From Candidatus Methanocrinis natronophilus (GTDB lineage Archaea > Halobacteriota > Methanosarcinia > Methanotrichales > Methanotrichaceae): a stretch of DNA of 39,367 nucleotides. The stretch covers positions 1 through 39,367 of the forward strand of contig JARFPK010000020.1 in NCBI GenBank assembly GCA_029167045.1. Reading direction: 5' to 3'. A model generated the notes under the pieces. The model had not been told where the DNA came from, did no database searches, and saw only the letters and a program-made list of their open reading frames with translations. Each line of letters opens with the position of its first letter. Position 1 is the first letter of the stretch. A program made the translations under genes and the position numbers. Shown piece by piece: positions 1-7,744 of the stretch.

Positions 1-252
1 GACTAACAGCACTCTAAGGGGGTATCTGTTTATCGCATTCATCGCATTGATATTGAGGATGAAGTTGATGAGGATGATGATCGATGCGGAGCTGAATAAA
101 AGATACTCCGTCGAAGGATTGCTTACTGAGCTGGAAAAAATTAAGATCATGATCTTGCCGAATGGAGAGAAGATGACCACTGAAATATCCAAGAAACAGC
201 GCGAAATCCTGGATGCTCTTCATATGTGTGCCTAAACGCTGGGGAGGTCAGG
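1..252 (+). pseudogene. 3' fragment of a DDE transposase (IS4/IS1634-like)
   Basis: The open frame from 47 to 235 encodes the hydrophobic, Met-rich end of a transposase (LRMKLMRMMIDAELNKRY, then NGEKMTTEISKKQ). The same DNA recurs on the minus strand at 35601-36138, where the motif RGHLFIAFIALIL, typical of the C-terminal part of IS4/IS1634-type DDE transposases, is visible just upstream. A shorter relative lies at 13385-13560. Similarity with the other copies continues past the stop codon to about position 252, which probably marks the element's inner 3' border. The element is cut by the window edge, so it may be longer to the left. The family assignment is an inference from the C-terminal pattern only. 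Confidence 0.6.
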
Positions 253-374
253 ATTGTACTTGCTCAGGTTCGATAAGACCTTAGAAATAGAGAGTTAAAG
301 TAAAGTAGCGGTATATTTTCAAAAACGCGAAATCACTTGATTTTTAGATTGTGCCAGTTTTTGGATAACACCAA

Positions 375-395
375 ACAAAAAGAGCAAAAAAAGTT
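375..395 (-). terminator. Oligo-T terminator after adk
   Basis: Read on the minus strand, the adk stop codon is followed within about 20 bases by a run of seven T, then GC, then five more T. Such tracts are the usual archaeal transcription termination signal. It closes the leftward glyS to adk run. Confidence 0.5.
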
Positions 396-410
396 ATGAA
401 GATGGGCGCT

Positions 411-1055
411 TTAAATCTTATCCAGCGCCACGGCGACCTTCCCGAAGATCTCCTTGATATCCCCTACGCCGACGACCGTGGCCACGATCCCCCTTTTGTC
501 GTAGTAGTCGATGAGGGGCTGGGTCTGGGCGTGGTAGGCCTGGAGCCTCTCCTTGACCGTCTCCTCGGTGTCGTCGGCCCTCTGGTAGAGGTCGGCCCCG
601 CAGGCGTCGCACTTGCCGGCTACTTTTGGCGGGTTGAACTGGACGTGGTAGGTGGTCCCGCACTTGCACATCCGCCGGCCCGTGACCCTCTTGACCAGCT
701 CCGCGTCAGGAACGTCGATGTTCAGGACGACGTCGATCTTCTGGCCCAGGTTGGGGAGGATCTGGTCCATCGCCTCGGCCTGGGGCATCGTCCGGGGGTA
801 GCCGTCGAGCATCCAGCCGCCCTTGACGTCGTCTTTGGCCAGCCTGTCCTTGATGATGTCGATGAGGAGGCTGTCGGGGACGAGCTTTCCCGCCTCCATG
901 AACTTCTTCGCCTCCACTCCCAGGGGGGTGCCGTTTCGGACGTTCTCCCTGAGGATGTCTCCGGTGGAGATGTGAACCACGCCGTACTTGTCTGCGATCA
1001 TCTTCGCCTGGGTGCCCTTTCCGGATCCTGGTGGACCAAGTAATACTATGTTCAT
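411..1055 (-). CDS. adk: Adenylate kinase
   Basis: Adenylate kinase interconverts ATP plus AMP with two ADP in the cytoplasm. The 214-residue protein begins MNIVLLGPPGSGKGTQ, with the P-loop at residues 7-15. It continues with the AMP-binding stretch HISTGDILR and the DGYPRT motif. The LID carries a four-cysteine zinc site (CKCGTTYH, then CDAC about 20 residues later), as in long-type adenylate kinases. The open frame runs 47 codons further upstream, but that part is low-complexity Arg/Glu/Ala sequence. The ATG at 1055 sits about 8 bases after a clear AGGAGGG ribosome binding site, so this start was chosen. The gene is the last of a leftward run behind glyS and a lipid-kinase-like gene, 221 bases after the latter. 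Many archaea use a different, AdkA-type enzyme; this is the bacterial/long type, which methanogens of this order also carry. Confidence 0.95.
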   Translation of the reverse strand: MNIVLLGPPGSGKGTQAKMIADKYGVVHISTGDILRENVRNGTPLGVEAKKFMEAGKLVPDSLLIDIIKDRLAKDDVKGGWMLDGYPRTMPQAEAMDQILPNLGQKIDVVLNIDVPDAELVKRVTGRRMCKCGTTYHVQFNPPKVAGKCDACGADLYQRADDTEETVKERLQAYHAQTQPLIDYYDKRGIVATVVGVGDIKEIFGKVAVALDKI

Positions 1056-1276
1056 AATATCCCTCCTGTATTCCTTCCGATGAACAGCAACTCTTCGAGC
1101 CCGCGCCTCCCTGAAGCCTTCGCCTTCGCCCTCCGGGGCAGAGATCTCGCGTCTCCATACAAAGCTTTCGGGACCCGCCCCTGGGGCGGATGGCATGGCC
1201 GCTGGCAGTTGCTCTCGTCTCCGTTAAGGAGACTCTCAACAACGTTAAAAAACCTTTCTCCGCCGGATTGCCGTAT

Positions 1277-1942
1277 TCAGAGGAGGGCTGCCAGGGACAT
1301 CGCCGAGCCGGCGAAGAGGGGGATGGTGAGGTTGTCGTCGATGACCTTTCCCCGGAAGGTGAGGGGGACAGCGTCGGCGAAGGTCGCCGCCGCGGCGCCG
1401 GCGGTGCAGACGAGGAGGGATAAAACCCCGGGGCCGGAGAAGTAGGTCCCCTCGAGGATCCTTGCGGCATAACCGACGGCGAGACAGACGGCGAAGGTCG
1501 CCGCCACCACCGGGAGGGGCTTCGTCCTCCGCTCCCCGCCCTCCATCATCCGGGTCCTGACCGCAGACCCCCGGACGACGGATCCGATGATCCCGGAGGC
1601 GGCGTCCCCCAGGGCGAGCATCAGCATCGCAGCGACGGCGATGGGGGGGGAGAAGAGGGCGACCGTCAGGAGAGCACCCAAGATGTAGTAGAAGTAGCCC
1701 GCGACCCTCTCCTCCTCGTGCTCCCTGACGGCGGGAAGCCAGAGCTTCCCGGAGAGCCTCGCCCGCTCCAAGAGGACCGCCACCGCCAGGGCCGCGGCGA
1801 CGAAGCCGAAGGCTGAGGCCTTCCCGAAGAGGAGGATCGCCGCCGGGACCGATAGCCCCGTCAGATGGATCGCCTTCCTCCTCGCCTCCATCATGAGCAG
1901 GTCGGTCCTCTTCGATCCCGCCGTCAGAGCATCTCGAGCCAT
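1277..1942 (-). CDS. Dolichol/phytol-kinase-like integral membrane protein
   Basis: A polytopic membrane protein of 221 residues with about six hydrophobic segments. It belongs to the polyprenol kinase / CDP-diglyceride synthetase-like superfamily. The signs are an N-terminal RRKAIHLTG segment, the central LALGDAASGIIGS motif, and the C-terminal ADAVPL..DDNLTIPL motif that forms the CTP-binding site in dolichol and phytol kinases. The likely role is CTP-dependent phosphorylation of an isoprenoid alcohol, feeding lipid or glycan-carrier metabolism; the exact substrate cannot be told. It lies 38 bases after glyS in the same direction, so the two are probably co-transcribed. The start at 1942 has only a weak GGCGAG; a pair of ATGs at 1894/1891 is the alternative, giving about 205 residues. 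Confidence 0.75.
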   Translation of the reverse strand: MARDALTAGSKRTDLLMMEARRKAIHLTGLSVPAAILLFGKASAFGFVAAALAVAVLLERARLSGKLWLPAVREHEEERVAGYFYYILGALLTVALFSPPIAVAAMLMLALGDAASGIIGSVVRGSAVRTRMMEGGERRTKPLPVVAATFAVCLAVGYAARILEGTYFSGPGVLSLLVCTAGAAAATFADAVPLTFRGKVIDDNLTIPLFAGSAMSLAALL

Positions 1943-1980
1943 CTCTCGCCTGGCGAAGGGGTCGGCAGATCGGCGATCCT

Positions 1981-3714
1981 CTAGCCACCGAGGGGGGTCC
2001 CCGCCTCGGAGAAGCCCCTCTCTCCCCGGAGGAGGGCCGGGATCTTCTCGGCGATCTCAGACCTAGCGACCCGGATCTGGGCCATGGAGTCGCGGTCCCT
2101 GATGGTGACCGTCCCTTCCTCCAGGGTCTCGTAGTCGATGGTGATGGAGTAGGGGGTTCCCACCTCGTCGTTTCGGCGGTACCTGCGCCCTATCGATCCG
2201 GAGGAGTCGTACTCGACCCGCAGGTCGAGGGCGCGAAGCTCCCTGGCGATCTCCTCGGCGGGGCCGGATAGCTCGTCTCTGTCCATCAGGGGCAGGACCG
2301 CCACCTGGATCGGAACGACCCGGTTCTTCAGGGCGAGGACCGCCCTCGTCTCTCCCTCCACCTCCTCCTCCCGGTAGGAGTGCTCCAGGACGGAGTAGAG
2401 GATCCGGTCTATCCCGAAGGAGGGCTCGATGACGTGAGGGACGACCTCCTCGCCCCGGACCTCCACCTCCTCCATCTCGAAGGCAACAAGGTCGGGATCG
2501 ACCTCGACCCGCTCGCCGTCGACGACGACGACGATGGGGTCGCGCTTCAGTTCCTCCATCGGCAGGGCGGAGAGGGCGTCGGCGACAGCCTTCGCCCCCT
2601 TCCGGAAGAGGGGGCCGAGCCGCTTCATATCCGGCCTGACCACGAGCCTCTCCTCCCTCCTCGGGAGGTCGAGGGGGAGGTAGACGGTGAGGTTCGCCTG
2701 GCTCTGGGCCATATGGGACCGCAGGTCGTAGTTCGTCCTGTCGGCGACCCCCACGATCTCTATCCAGCCGAAACGGTCGAGGAGCGCCTCGGCGTCCCAG
2801 CAGTCTGCGGCGTAGTGGGCCATCTCGTCGGCCTTATGCTGCCGGAACCGGAGCTTATCCTCCGAGAGCCCCGCCTCGAGGAGGAATTGGTAGGTCCGGG
2901 CGACGTAGTAGCCGAGGATCTCGTGGGCTATGATCCCTTTTGCCACGGCCTCGCTGACGGTCATCTCCTCCGCCTCCCCCCTCTCCTGGGCCTCCTGGGA
3001 GTAGAGGGTCAGCACCAGATCCGCCACCTCACCGAAGCGGGGATGGCTCTTATCCGCCGGATTGATGAAGATCTCCGCCTCGGCCTGGGTGAACTCCCGC
3101 AACCTTATCACCCCCTGGCGGGGGGAGATCTCGTTTCGGTAAGACTTTCCTATCTGGACGGCGCCGAAGGGGAGGCGGTCGCGGTAGTGGCGCAGGAGCC
3201 GCTGAAAGTTGACGAACATCCCCTGGGCGGTCTCGGGGCGGAGGTAGCCGGGCTGCTTTCCCCCCGGGCCGATGGAGGTCCTGAACATCAGGTTGAACTC
3301 GTAGATCTCGGATAGGTCGCCGCCGCATTCGGGGCAGAAGACGTCGTTCTCTTTTATGACCCGGTATATCTCCTCATTTGCCAGGGCGTCGGGGACCTCG
3401 ACGATGTGCTTTATCAGGTGGTCGGCCCGATAGATCTCGCGGCACTCCTGACACTCGGTGAGAGGGTCGGAGAAGCCGGAGAGGTGGCCCGAGGCCTTGA
3501 AGATCTCCTCGACCCCGATGGTGGGGCACTCGATCTCGCAGAACCCCTCCCGGATGACGAAGAACCCCCTCCAGAGGTCTTCGATCCCTCTCTTCAGGGG
3601 CGCTCCCAGGGGGCCGTAATCGTAGAACCCCGCAGAACCGCCGTAGAGCTCGAAGGCGGGCCATATGAAGCCCCGCCTCCGGGCCAGCTCGATCACCTTC
3701 TCGTACATGTCCAT
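1981..3714 (-). CDS. glyS: Glycine--tRNA ligase
   Basis: A class II aminoacyl-tRNA synthetase of 577 residues that charges tRNA-Gly, of the dimeric archaeal/eukaryotic type. Visible signatures are the N-terminal RRGFIWPAFELYGG with YDYGPLG, the insertion with two cysteine pairs (CQEC and CPECGG) that bind zinc, the motif-2 region around RNEISPRQG, the RPETAQGMF motif, and EPSFGIDRILY before the anticodon-binding domain. The length fits the family. A second in-frame ATG two codons in (3708) is an equally possible start. A TATA-like GGTTAAAT lies about 40 bases upstream on the minus strand near 3755, so this is the first gene of the leftward unit glyS, lipid kinase, adk. Confidence 0.97.
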   Translation of the reverse strand: MDMYEKVIELARRRGFIWPAFELYGGSAGFYDYGPLGAPLKRGIEDLWRGFFVIREGFCEIECPTIGVEEIFKASGHLSGFSDPLTECQECREIYRADHLIKHIVEVPDALANEEIYRVIKENDVFCPECGGDLSEIYEFNLMFRTSIGPGGKQPGYLRPETAQGMFVNFQRLLRHYRDRLPFGAVQIGKSYRNEISPRQGVIRLREFTQAEAEIFINPADKSHPRFGEVADLVLTLYSQEAQERGEAEEMTVSEAVAKGIIAHEILGYYVARTYQFLLEAGLSEDKLRFRQHKADEMAHYAADCWDAEALLDRFGWIEIVGVADRTNYDLRSHMAQSQANLTVYLPLDLPRREERLVVRPDMKRLGPLFRKGAKAVADALSALPMEELKRDPIVVVVDGERVEVDPDLVAFEMEEVEVRGEEVVPHVIEPSFGIDRILYSVLEHSYREEEVEGETRAVLALKNRVVPIQVAVLPLMDRDELSGPAEEIARELRALDLRVEYDSSGSIGRRYRRNDEVGTPYSITIDYETLEEGTVTIRDRDSMAQIRVARSEIAEKIPALLRGERGFSEAGTPLGG

Positions 3715-3937
3715 AAGCCAATCCTCGCCTCAATTAGACCCCGACGGATCATTTAACCTTTGTCGTTTGGCAGAGGTCTTGGAGGAGGAGGTCGACGGTT
3801 CTGACGGAGATTTTTCTGGAGATGTATCGGTCCGACTTTCACCGATCACTGGAATATCTCCTGCTTATACCCTCATGGAGGCGGTCTGCTAATTTCATCC
3901 GACAGAGTTTTATGGATGTGAGGAAATTGGCGGTTGG

Positions 3938-3951
3938 TGAGTGATCACTCA
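3938..3951. promoter_or_regulatory. 14-bp perfect palindrome at a start codon
   Basis: TGAGTGATCACTCA is a perfect inverted repeat whose last base is the A of the ATG of the small secreted protein gene. It could be a dimeric regulator site or a hairpin covering the ribosome binding region. No second copy was noticed in the window. Function is inferred from position only. Confidence 0.35.
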
Positions 3952-4313
3952 TGAAAGAGATTATCAAATTAGGGTTAGTGATGGGCGTGCTTCTCTGCAC
4001 CACCCTCGGCGCGGCGAGCGCTCAAGAGGAGTTCACCGAAGACTACAAAGCGGGGTTCTACGATGCTGCGATAATAATCGGGCAGGCCTCTTTTGCATAC
4101 GGAAACCTCGTAGACCTCTACTACGGGTTGGGCGGCGAATCGGTGGTTTTGACCCCTGAAAACCAGGAGGTAGTCGAATTCTACAACAACCAGTCCACCC
4201 AGTTCAACCAGCAGATGGTCCCCTACGTAAACGGCGTCATCTTCCAGATCTTCGGCCAGGACGACGAGAGGGCTGAGGATTTGTACATGCCTGAGCTTCC
4301 CATCATATCCTGA
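3951..4313 (+). CDS. Small secreted protein of unknown function
   Basis: The protein has 120 residues. It starts with a clear signal peptide: MKEIIK, a hydrophobic core (LGLVMGVLLCTTLG), and a probable cleavage after AASA before QEEF. The mature part is acidic, rich in Tyr, Asn and Gln, and has no cysteine, transmembrane segment or catalytic motif that I recognise. It is therefore probably exported and either free or bound at the cell surface. The gene stands alone: glyS runs the other way, and a hairpin terminator follows 20 bases after the stop. The start is placed at the first ATG of the signal peptide, directly after a 14-bp palindrome. I cannot name a family. Confidence 0.7.
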   Translation: MKEIIKLGLVMGVLLCTTLGAASAQEEFTEDYKAGFYDAAIIIGQASFAYGNLVDLYYGLGGESVVLTPENQEVVEFYNNQSTQFNQQMVPYVNGVIFQIFGQDDERAEDLYMPELPIIS

Positions 4314-4333
4314 GATTTTGTGAGATTCCAGGA

Positions 4334-4367
4334 GAGCGGCACCGCCGCTCCCTGACCTTTTCCTCTT
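4334..4367 (+). terminator. Hairpin plus T-rich terminator
   Basis: GAGCGGC, a three-base loop, and GCCGCTC form a perfect 7-bp stem (4334-4350). It is followed by a T-rich stretch (TTTTCCTCTTT). It ends the transcript of the small secreted protein. Confidence 0.55.
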
Positions 4368-4559
4368 TAGCTTGCATGAGTCCGCTCAATTTTTGTTTTT
4401 CATCTTCAATCAGTGGACAGACCCCCCTGGAATTACCATCCCTTCTTGGAGGCAGACCCCCTCGATCCCCATCATCCTGGCCAAAGGACTTCGGAGCCGT
4501 TCCTCTTCAAATACGCTTAAATGATCAGAAGATCGAAAATATATCAGGAGGATGGTGAG

Positions 4560-6092
4560 ATGGAGATGGAGAGGTTGCTTTCGAGGCTCGGGATCGAAGA
4601 CGAGAACCCGGGGGCCTGCACCGGCCCCGGATCTTGGATCGAAGATCCGGATGGAGAACTCCTGATATCGAGAAATCCGACGACCGATGAGCCGATCGGC
4701 TCGATCAGGATCGCCACCCCAGCCGTCTACGAGGAGGTGGTCGCCGCTGCCGAGAGGGGTTTTATGACCTGGCGGAAGGTCCCGGCTCCGGAGAGGGGAG
4801 AGGTGGTGAGGGATCTGGGGGTGGCCTTCAAGAGACGGAAGGACGACCTGGGGGACCTGATAAGCCTCGAGGTGGGGAAGATCAGGGCGGAAGGGCGGGG
4901 CGAGGTTCAGGAGATGGTCGACATCTGCGCCTTTGCCGGAGGGCTCTCCCGCCAGCTGTACGGCCTCTCGATGCATTCGGAGCGGCCGGATCACAGGATG
5001 TACGAGCAGTGGCATCCCCTGGGGGTGGTGGGGGTGATCACCTCCTTCAACTTCCCCTCCGCCGTCTGGGCCTGGAACGCCGCCGTGGCGGCGGTCGCCG
5101 GAGACGCCGTCGTCTGGAAGCCCTCCTCCCTCGCCCCCCTCACCGCCGTCGCCGTCCAGAAGATCACAAACGGCGTGATGGAGGAGCACGATCTCGAAGG
5201 GATATGTAACCTCGTCATCGGCCGCGGTTCCGAGGTGGGCGACCTCCTCCTCCGGGACGGGAGGGTCCCCCTCATCTCCTTCACCGGCTCCACCCGGACG
5301 GGGCGGACGGTGGCGGAGCTGGCGGCGAAGCGGCTGGCCAGGACGAGCCTGGAGCTGGGAGGGAACAACGCCGCCATCGTCGCCGGGGACGCCGACCTCG
5401 ACCTCGCCGTCAGGGCGATCCTCTTCGGGGCGGTGGGGACGGCGGGGCAGCGGTGCACCTCCACCCGGAGGGTTATAATCCACCGGGCCGTCGCCGGCGA
5501 CCTCACCGACCGGCTCCTCCGGGCCTACCGGCAGATCAGGATCGGTGACCCCCTCGAGGACGGGACGATGATGGGCCCCCTCATCGACGGCGGGGCGGCA
5601 GATAGGATGATGGAAGCCCTGGATAGGGCGCGCTCCCAGGGGGGCGAGGTCCTATTCGGGGGCGGAAGGCTCCCGGAGCTGGGGCCCAACTTCGTCGAGC
5701 CCGCCGTAGTGAGGATGCCGGCCCAGACGGAGGTGGTGATGGAGGAGACCTTCGCCCCGATACTCTACATCCTGGAGTACGGAAAGATCGAGGAGGCGAT
5801 GGCGATCCATAACGGCGTCTCCCAGGGGCTCGCAAGCGCCCTATTCACCGAGAGCCTCGCCGCTTCTGAAGAGTTCTTGTCGTCGGCGGGCTCCGACTGC
5901 GGCATCGCCAACGTCAACCTAGCTACCTCCGGCGCGGAGGTAGGCGGCGCCTTCGGCGGCGAGAAGGATACGGGGGGCGGCCGGGAGGCGGGATCGGACG
6001 CCTGGAAGGGTTACATGCGCCGACAGACGGTGACGGTGAACTGGTCGAAGGACCTCCCCCTCGCCCAGGGGATCGAGTTCGGCGGGGGCTGA
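4560..6092 (+). CDS. ALDH7-family aldehyde dehydrogenase (aminoadipate-semialdehyde type)
   Basis: NAD(P)-dependent oxidation of an aldehyde to an acid, cytoplasmic. The 510-residue protein shows the whole ALDH fold: the ITSFNFPSAVWAWN nucleotide/substrate motif, WKPS, SFTGSTRTGR, the catalytic glutamate in LELGGNN, and the catalytic cysteine in GTAGQRCTSTRR. The C-terminal run FGGEKDTGGGREAG followed by SDAWKGYMR and the ending DLPLAQGIEF are diagnostic of ALDH7 (antiquitin), whose known substrate is alpha-aminoadipate semialdehyde. The start at 4560 lies 8 bases after AGGAGG; an ATG at 4521 would add 13 residues but has no such site. It is convergent with a saccharopine-dehydrogenase-like gene, which suggests a link to lysine or aminoadipate metabolism. 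The substrate remains inferred. Confidence 0.9.
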   Translation: MEMERLLSRLGIEDENPGACTGPGSWIEDPDGELLISRNPTTDEPIGSIRIATPAVYEEVVAAAERGFMTWRKVPAPERGEVVRDLGVAFKRRKDDLGDLISLEVGKIRAEGRGEVQEMVDICAFAGGLSRQLYGLSMHSERPDHRMYEQWHPLGVVGVITSFNFPSAVWAWNAAVAAVAGDAVVWKPSSLAPLTAVAVQKITNGVMEEHDLEGICNLVIGRGSEVGDLLLRDGRVPLISFTGSTRTGRTVAELAAKRLARTSLELGGNNAAIVAGDADLDLAVRAILFGAVGTAGQRCTSTRRVIIHRAVAGDLTDRLLRAYRQIRIGDPLEDGTMMGPLIDGGAADRMMEALDRARSQGGEVLFGGGRLPELGPNFVEPAVVRMPAQTEVVMEETFAPILYILEYGKIEEAMAIHNGVSQGLASALFTESLAASEEFLSSAGSDCGIANVNLATSGAEVGGAFGGEKDTGGGREAGSDAWKGYMRRQTVTVNWSKDLPLAQGIEFGGG

Positions 6093-6299
6093 CCCCCGCC
6101 CCTTCATTTCTTGGCTTCATCTTGGGATCGGCTGGCCCGGCCGCCGCCCTTCAGATCCCGGCCAAGAGCGACCCCGGCGCTTATAGCCCTGGGACCGAAC
6201 CACCTCTTCGTTTCAGATCCCGGCTCTGAAGATACCTTCCTTTTGGACCTGGCAGAGGACGGCCCTTCCCTACAGAGACCCCTTCTGCGAAAGATCTCT

Positions 6300-7538
6300 T
6301 CAGACGCCGAAGCTCACCGTCTCCTGGACGGCGATCCCTCTTCTATTCAGCTCCTCGATGTACCTCTCGTATAGGTGGCCCCGGATCCCGTCCTCGGGGG
6401 CGACGATCCCCTTCTCTTTGATCTCCTTTCTGCCCACCATCCTGGTGGCGACGGCGGCGGAGAATCCCGTAACCTTTGCCATCGCCGATATCCCGGCGCC
6501 TTCATTGGGGCCTGCCCAGAGGTGGTGGTCGACCCGGGCCGCCTTGCCCCCCTTCACCCCCAGGACGGTGTTGTACATGACGCAGACGTCCCCCTCCCCC
6601 GGGAGGGGTCGCAGCTTCGGCCCCACCACCGAGACGAAGAAGTCTCGAGGGCGTATCGCCTCTCCCTGAAACTCGGTGGGCTCCAGGTCCAGAAGGCCGC
6701 ACTCCCTTAACACGTCGATCCCCCCGAAGTGGCCCGGCCACCGGACCGTCTTCTCAGAGAACTCCGCGAGATATCCTCTGGTATAGAGGAGGCTCGGCAT
6801 CCCGGGGGTGACGGCCGCCTCCAAGGCCTCGGTCTTCCCGAAGGCGTCGAAGACGAACTTCTCCCGGTCCGAGAGGGGGGTTACCTCTATTATCCTGCCG
6901 CCCCGCAGGACCCTGACGTCGATCATGTACTCCCGAAGGACGTGTCCGAAGGACCAGGTGACGGTGTACCTGAGGGGGTGATTAGCCGCCGCCTCCTTCG
7001 AAGGGATCCCTCCGACCCTGGCGGTGGCCCCCCCAGCGGAGTCGAGGAGGTCGATCCCCCGGCCTATGGAAACGTTGGAGAGCCCCGGAGCAAAGCCCAT
7101 CCCGTCGAGGAAGGTGACGCCGTTCTCCACCGCCCTCTCGTGGAGGGATTCGCCGTACTCGTCCGGGGTCATGCCGGCGGGGACGGGGAGCCCCTCCGTC
7201 TCGTGGACGTCGGGGCGGCGGTGGTACTCCTCCAGGACGTCGACGGCGGGAAGGGAGGAGTCGATGGCCATCTCCAGAGCCCTATAGCTCGTCCTCCGGT
7301 CGGGGAGGGCGAAGATTCCGACGTCATAGCCGTCCATCAGCCGAATTGTCCCTCCCTCCTCAGCCAGATCTTGGCGGTGGAGGCGGATCTTATCGGAATC
7401 GATCCAGTCGGCGGCTCCCTTCAGCCCCTCTTCCCTTTTGCCGACGATCCCCACCTCTTCGACATCTTCAGCCCTCGCCAGATCCCAGGCCGCGGCAGAC
7501 CCGATCCTCCCCGTACCTCCTAATACCAGCACCCTCAT
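6300..7538 (-). CDS. Saccharopine dehydrogenase-like oxidoreductase
   Basis: The 412-residue protein starts MRVLVLGGTGRIGSAAAWDLA, an N-terminal Rossmann nucleotide-binding motif of the saccharopine dehydrogenase / LYS9 superfamily. Further family marks are the FLDGMGFAPGLSN segment near residue 150, the TVTWSFGHVLREY substrate-domain region, and VTGFSAAVATRM near the C-terminus. Members catalyse NAD(P)-linked formation or cleavage of saccharopine or related amino acid adducts; the true substrate here is unknown. The start at 7538 lies 8 bases after AGGAGGG. The frame is open 15 codons further up to 7583, but that part looks non-coding. It faces the ALDH7 gene tail to tail, 207 bases apart, and is divergent from carA. 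The pairing with ALDH7 matches the two last steps of the saccharopine route. Confidence 0.82.
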   Translation of the reverse strand: MRVLVLGGTGRIGSAAAWDLARAEDVEEVGIVGKREEGLKGAADWIDSDKIRLHRQDLAEEGGTIRLMDGYDVGIFALPDRRTSYRALEMAIDSSLPAVDVLEEYHRRPDVHETEGLPVPAGMTPDEYGESLHERAVENGVTFLDGMGFAPGLSNVSIGRGIDLLDSAGGATARVGGIPSKEAAANHPLRYTVTWSFGHVLREYMIDVRVLRGGRIIEVTPLSDREKFVFDAFGKTEALEAAVTPGMPSLLYTRGYLAEFSEKTVRWPGHFGGIDVLRECGLLDLEPTEFQGEAIRPRDFFVSVVGPKLRPLPGEGDVCVMYNTVLGVKGGKAARVDHHLWAGPNEGAGISAMAKVTGFSAAVATRMVGRKEIKEKGIVAPEDGIRGHLYERYIEELNRRGIAVQETVSFGV

Positions 7539-7707
7539 CTCAGAGACCCTCCTATCCACCGATCCTCTCCGTCTCGAGCTCAACCATTCTTATACTGTAT
7601 CTCTCCGATTTTATATCAATTACCTAGTAATGGCGGGGATGTTCGTTGCCCCCGGCAATAGATTTCCGGCGCGCATCTGAGCCCTTAGCCACCGATCCTG
7701 CCGAAAC

Positions 7708-7715
7708 CTATTTAG
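7708..7715 (+). promoter_or_regulatory. TATA box of carAB
   Basis: CTATTTAG lies about 33 bases before the carA ATG, which predicts a very short leader. Between it and the start, CCACC (near 7717) can pair with GGTGG (7733-7737), the only purine-rich stretch that could serve as ribosome binding site. The pairing might limit translation, but this is speculative. Confidence 0.4.
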
Positions 7716-7744
7716 ACCACCTCTTTGCTTGTGGTGGCGATACT

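Noticed and set aside
396-1043. Long plus-strand open frame opposite adk, and similar long frames opposite glyS, carB, cofD and others
   Set aside because: They are shadows of GC-rich genes on the other strand: biased composition, no motifs, and full overlap with well-supported genes.
5009-5835. Tandem repeat-like Arg/Gly frames inside the ALDH gene
   Set aside because: They are alternative frames of a GC-rich coding sequence; the ALDH frame is continuous and carries all the motifs.
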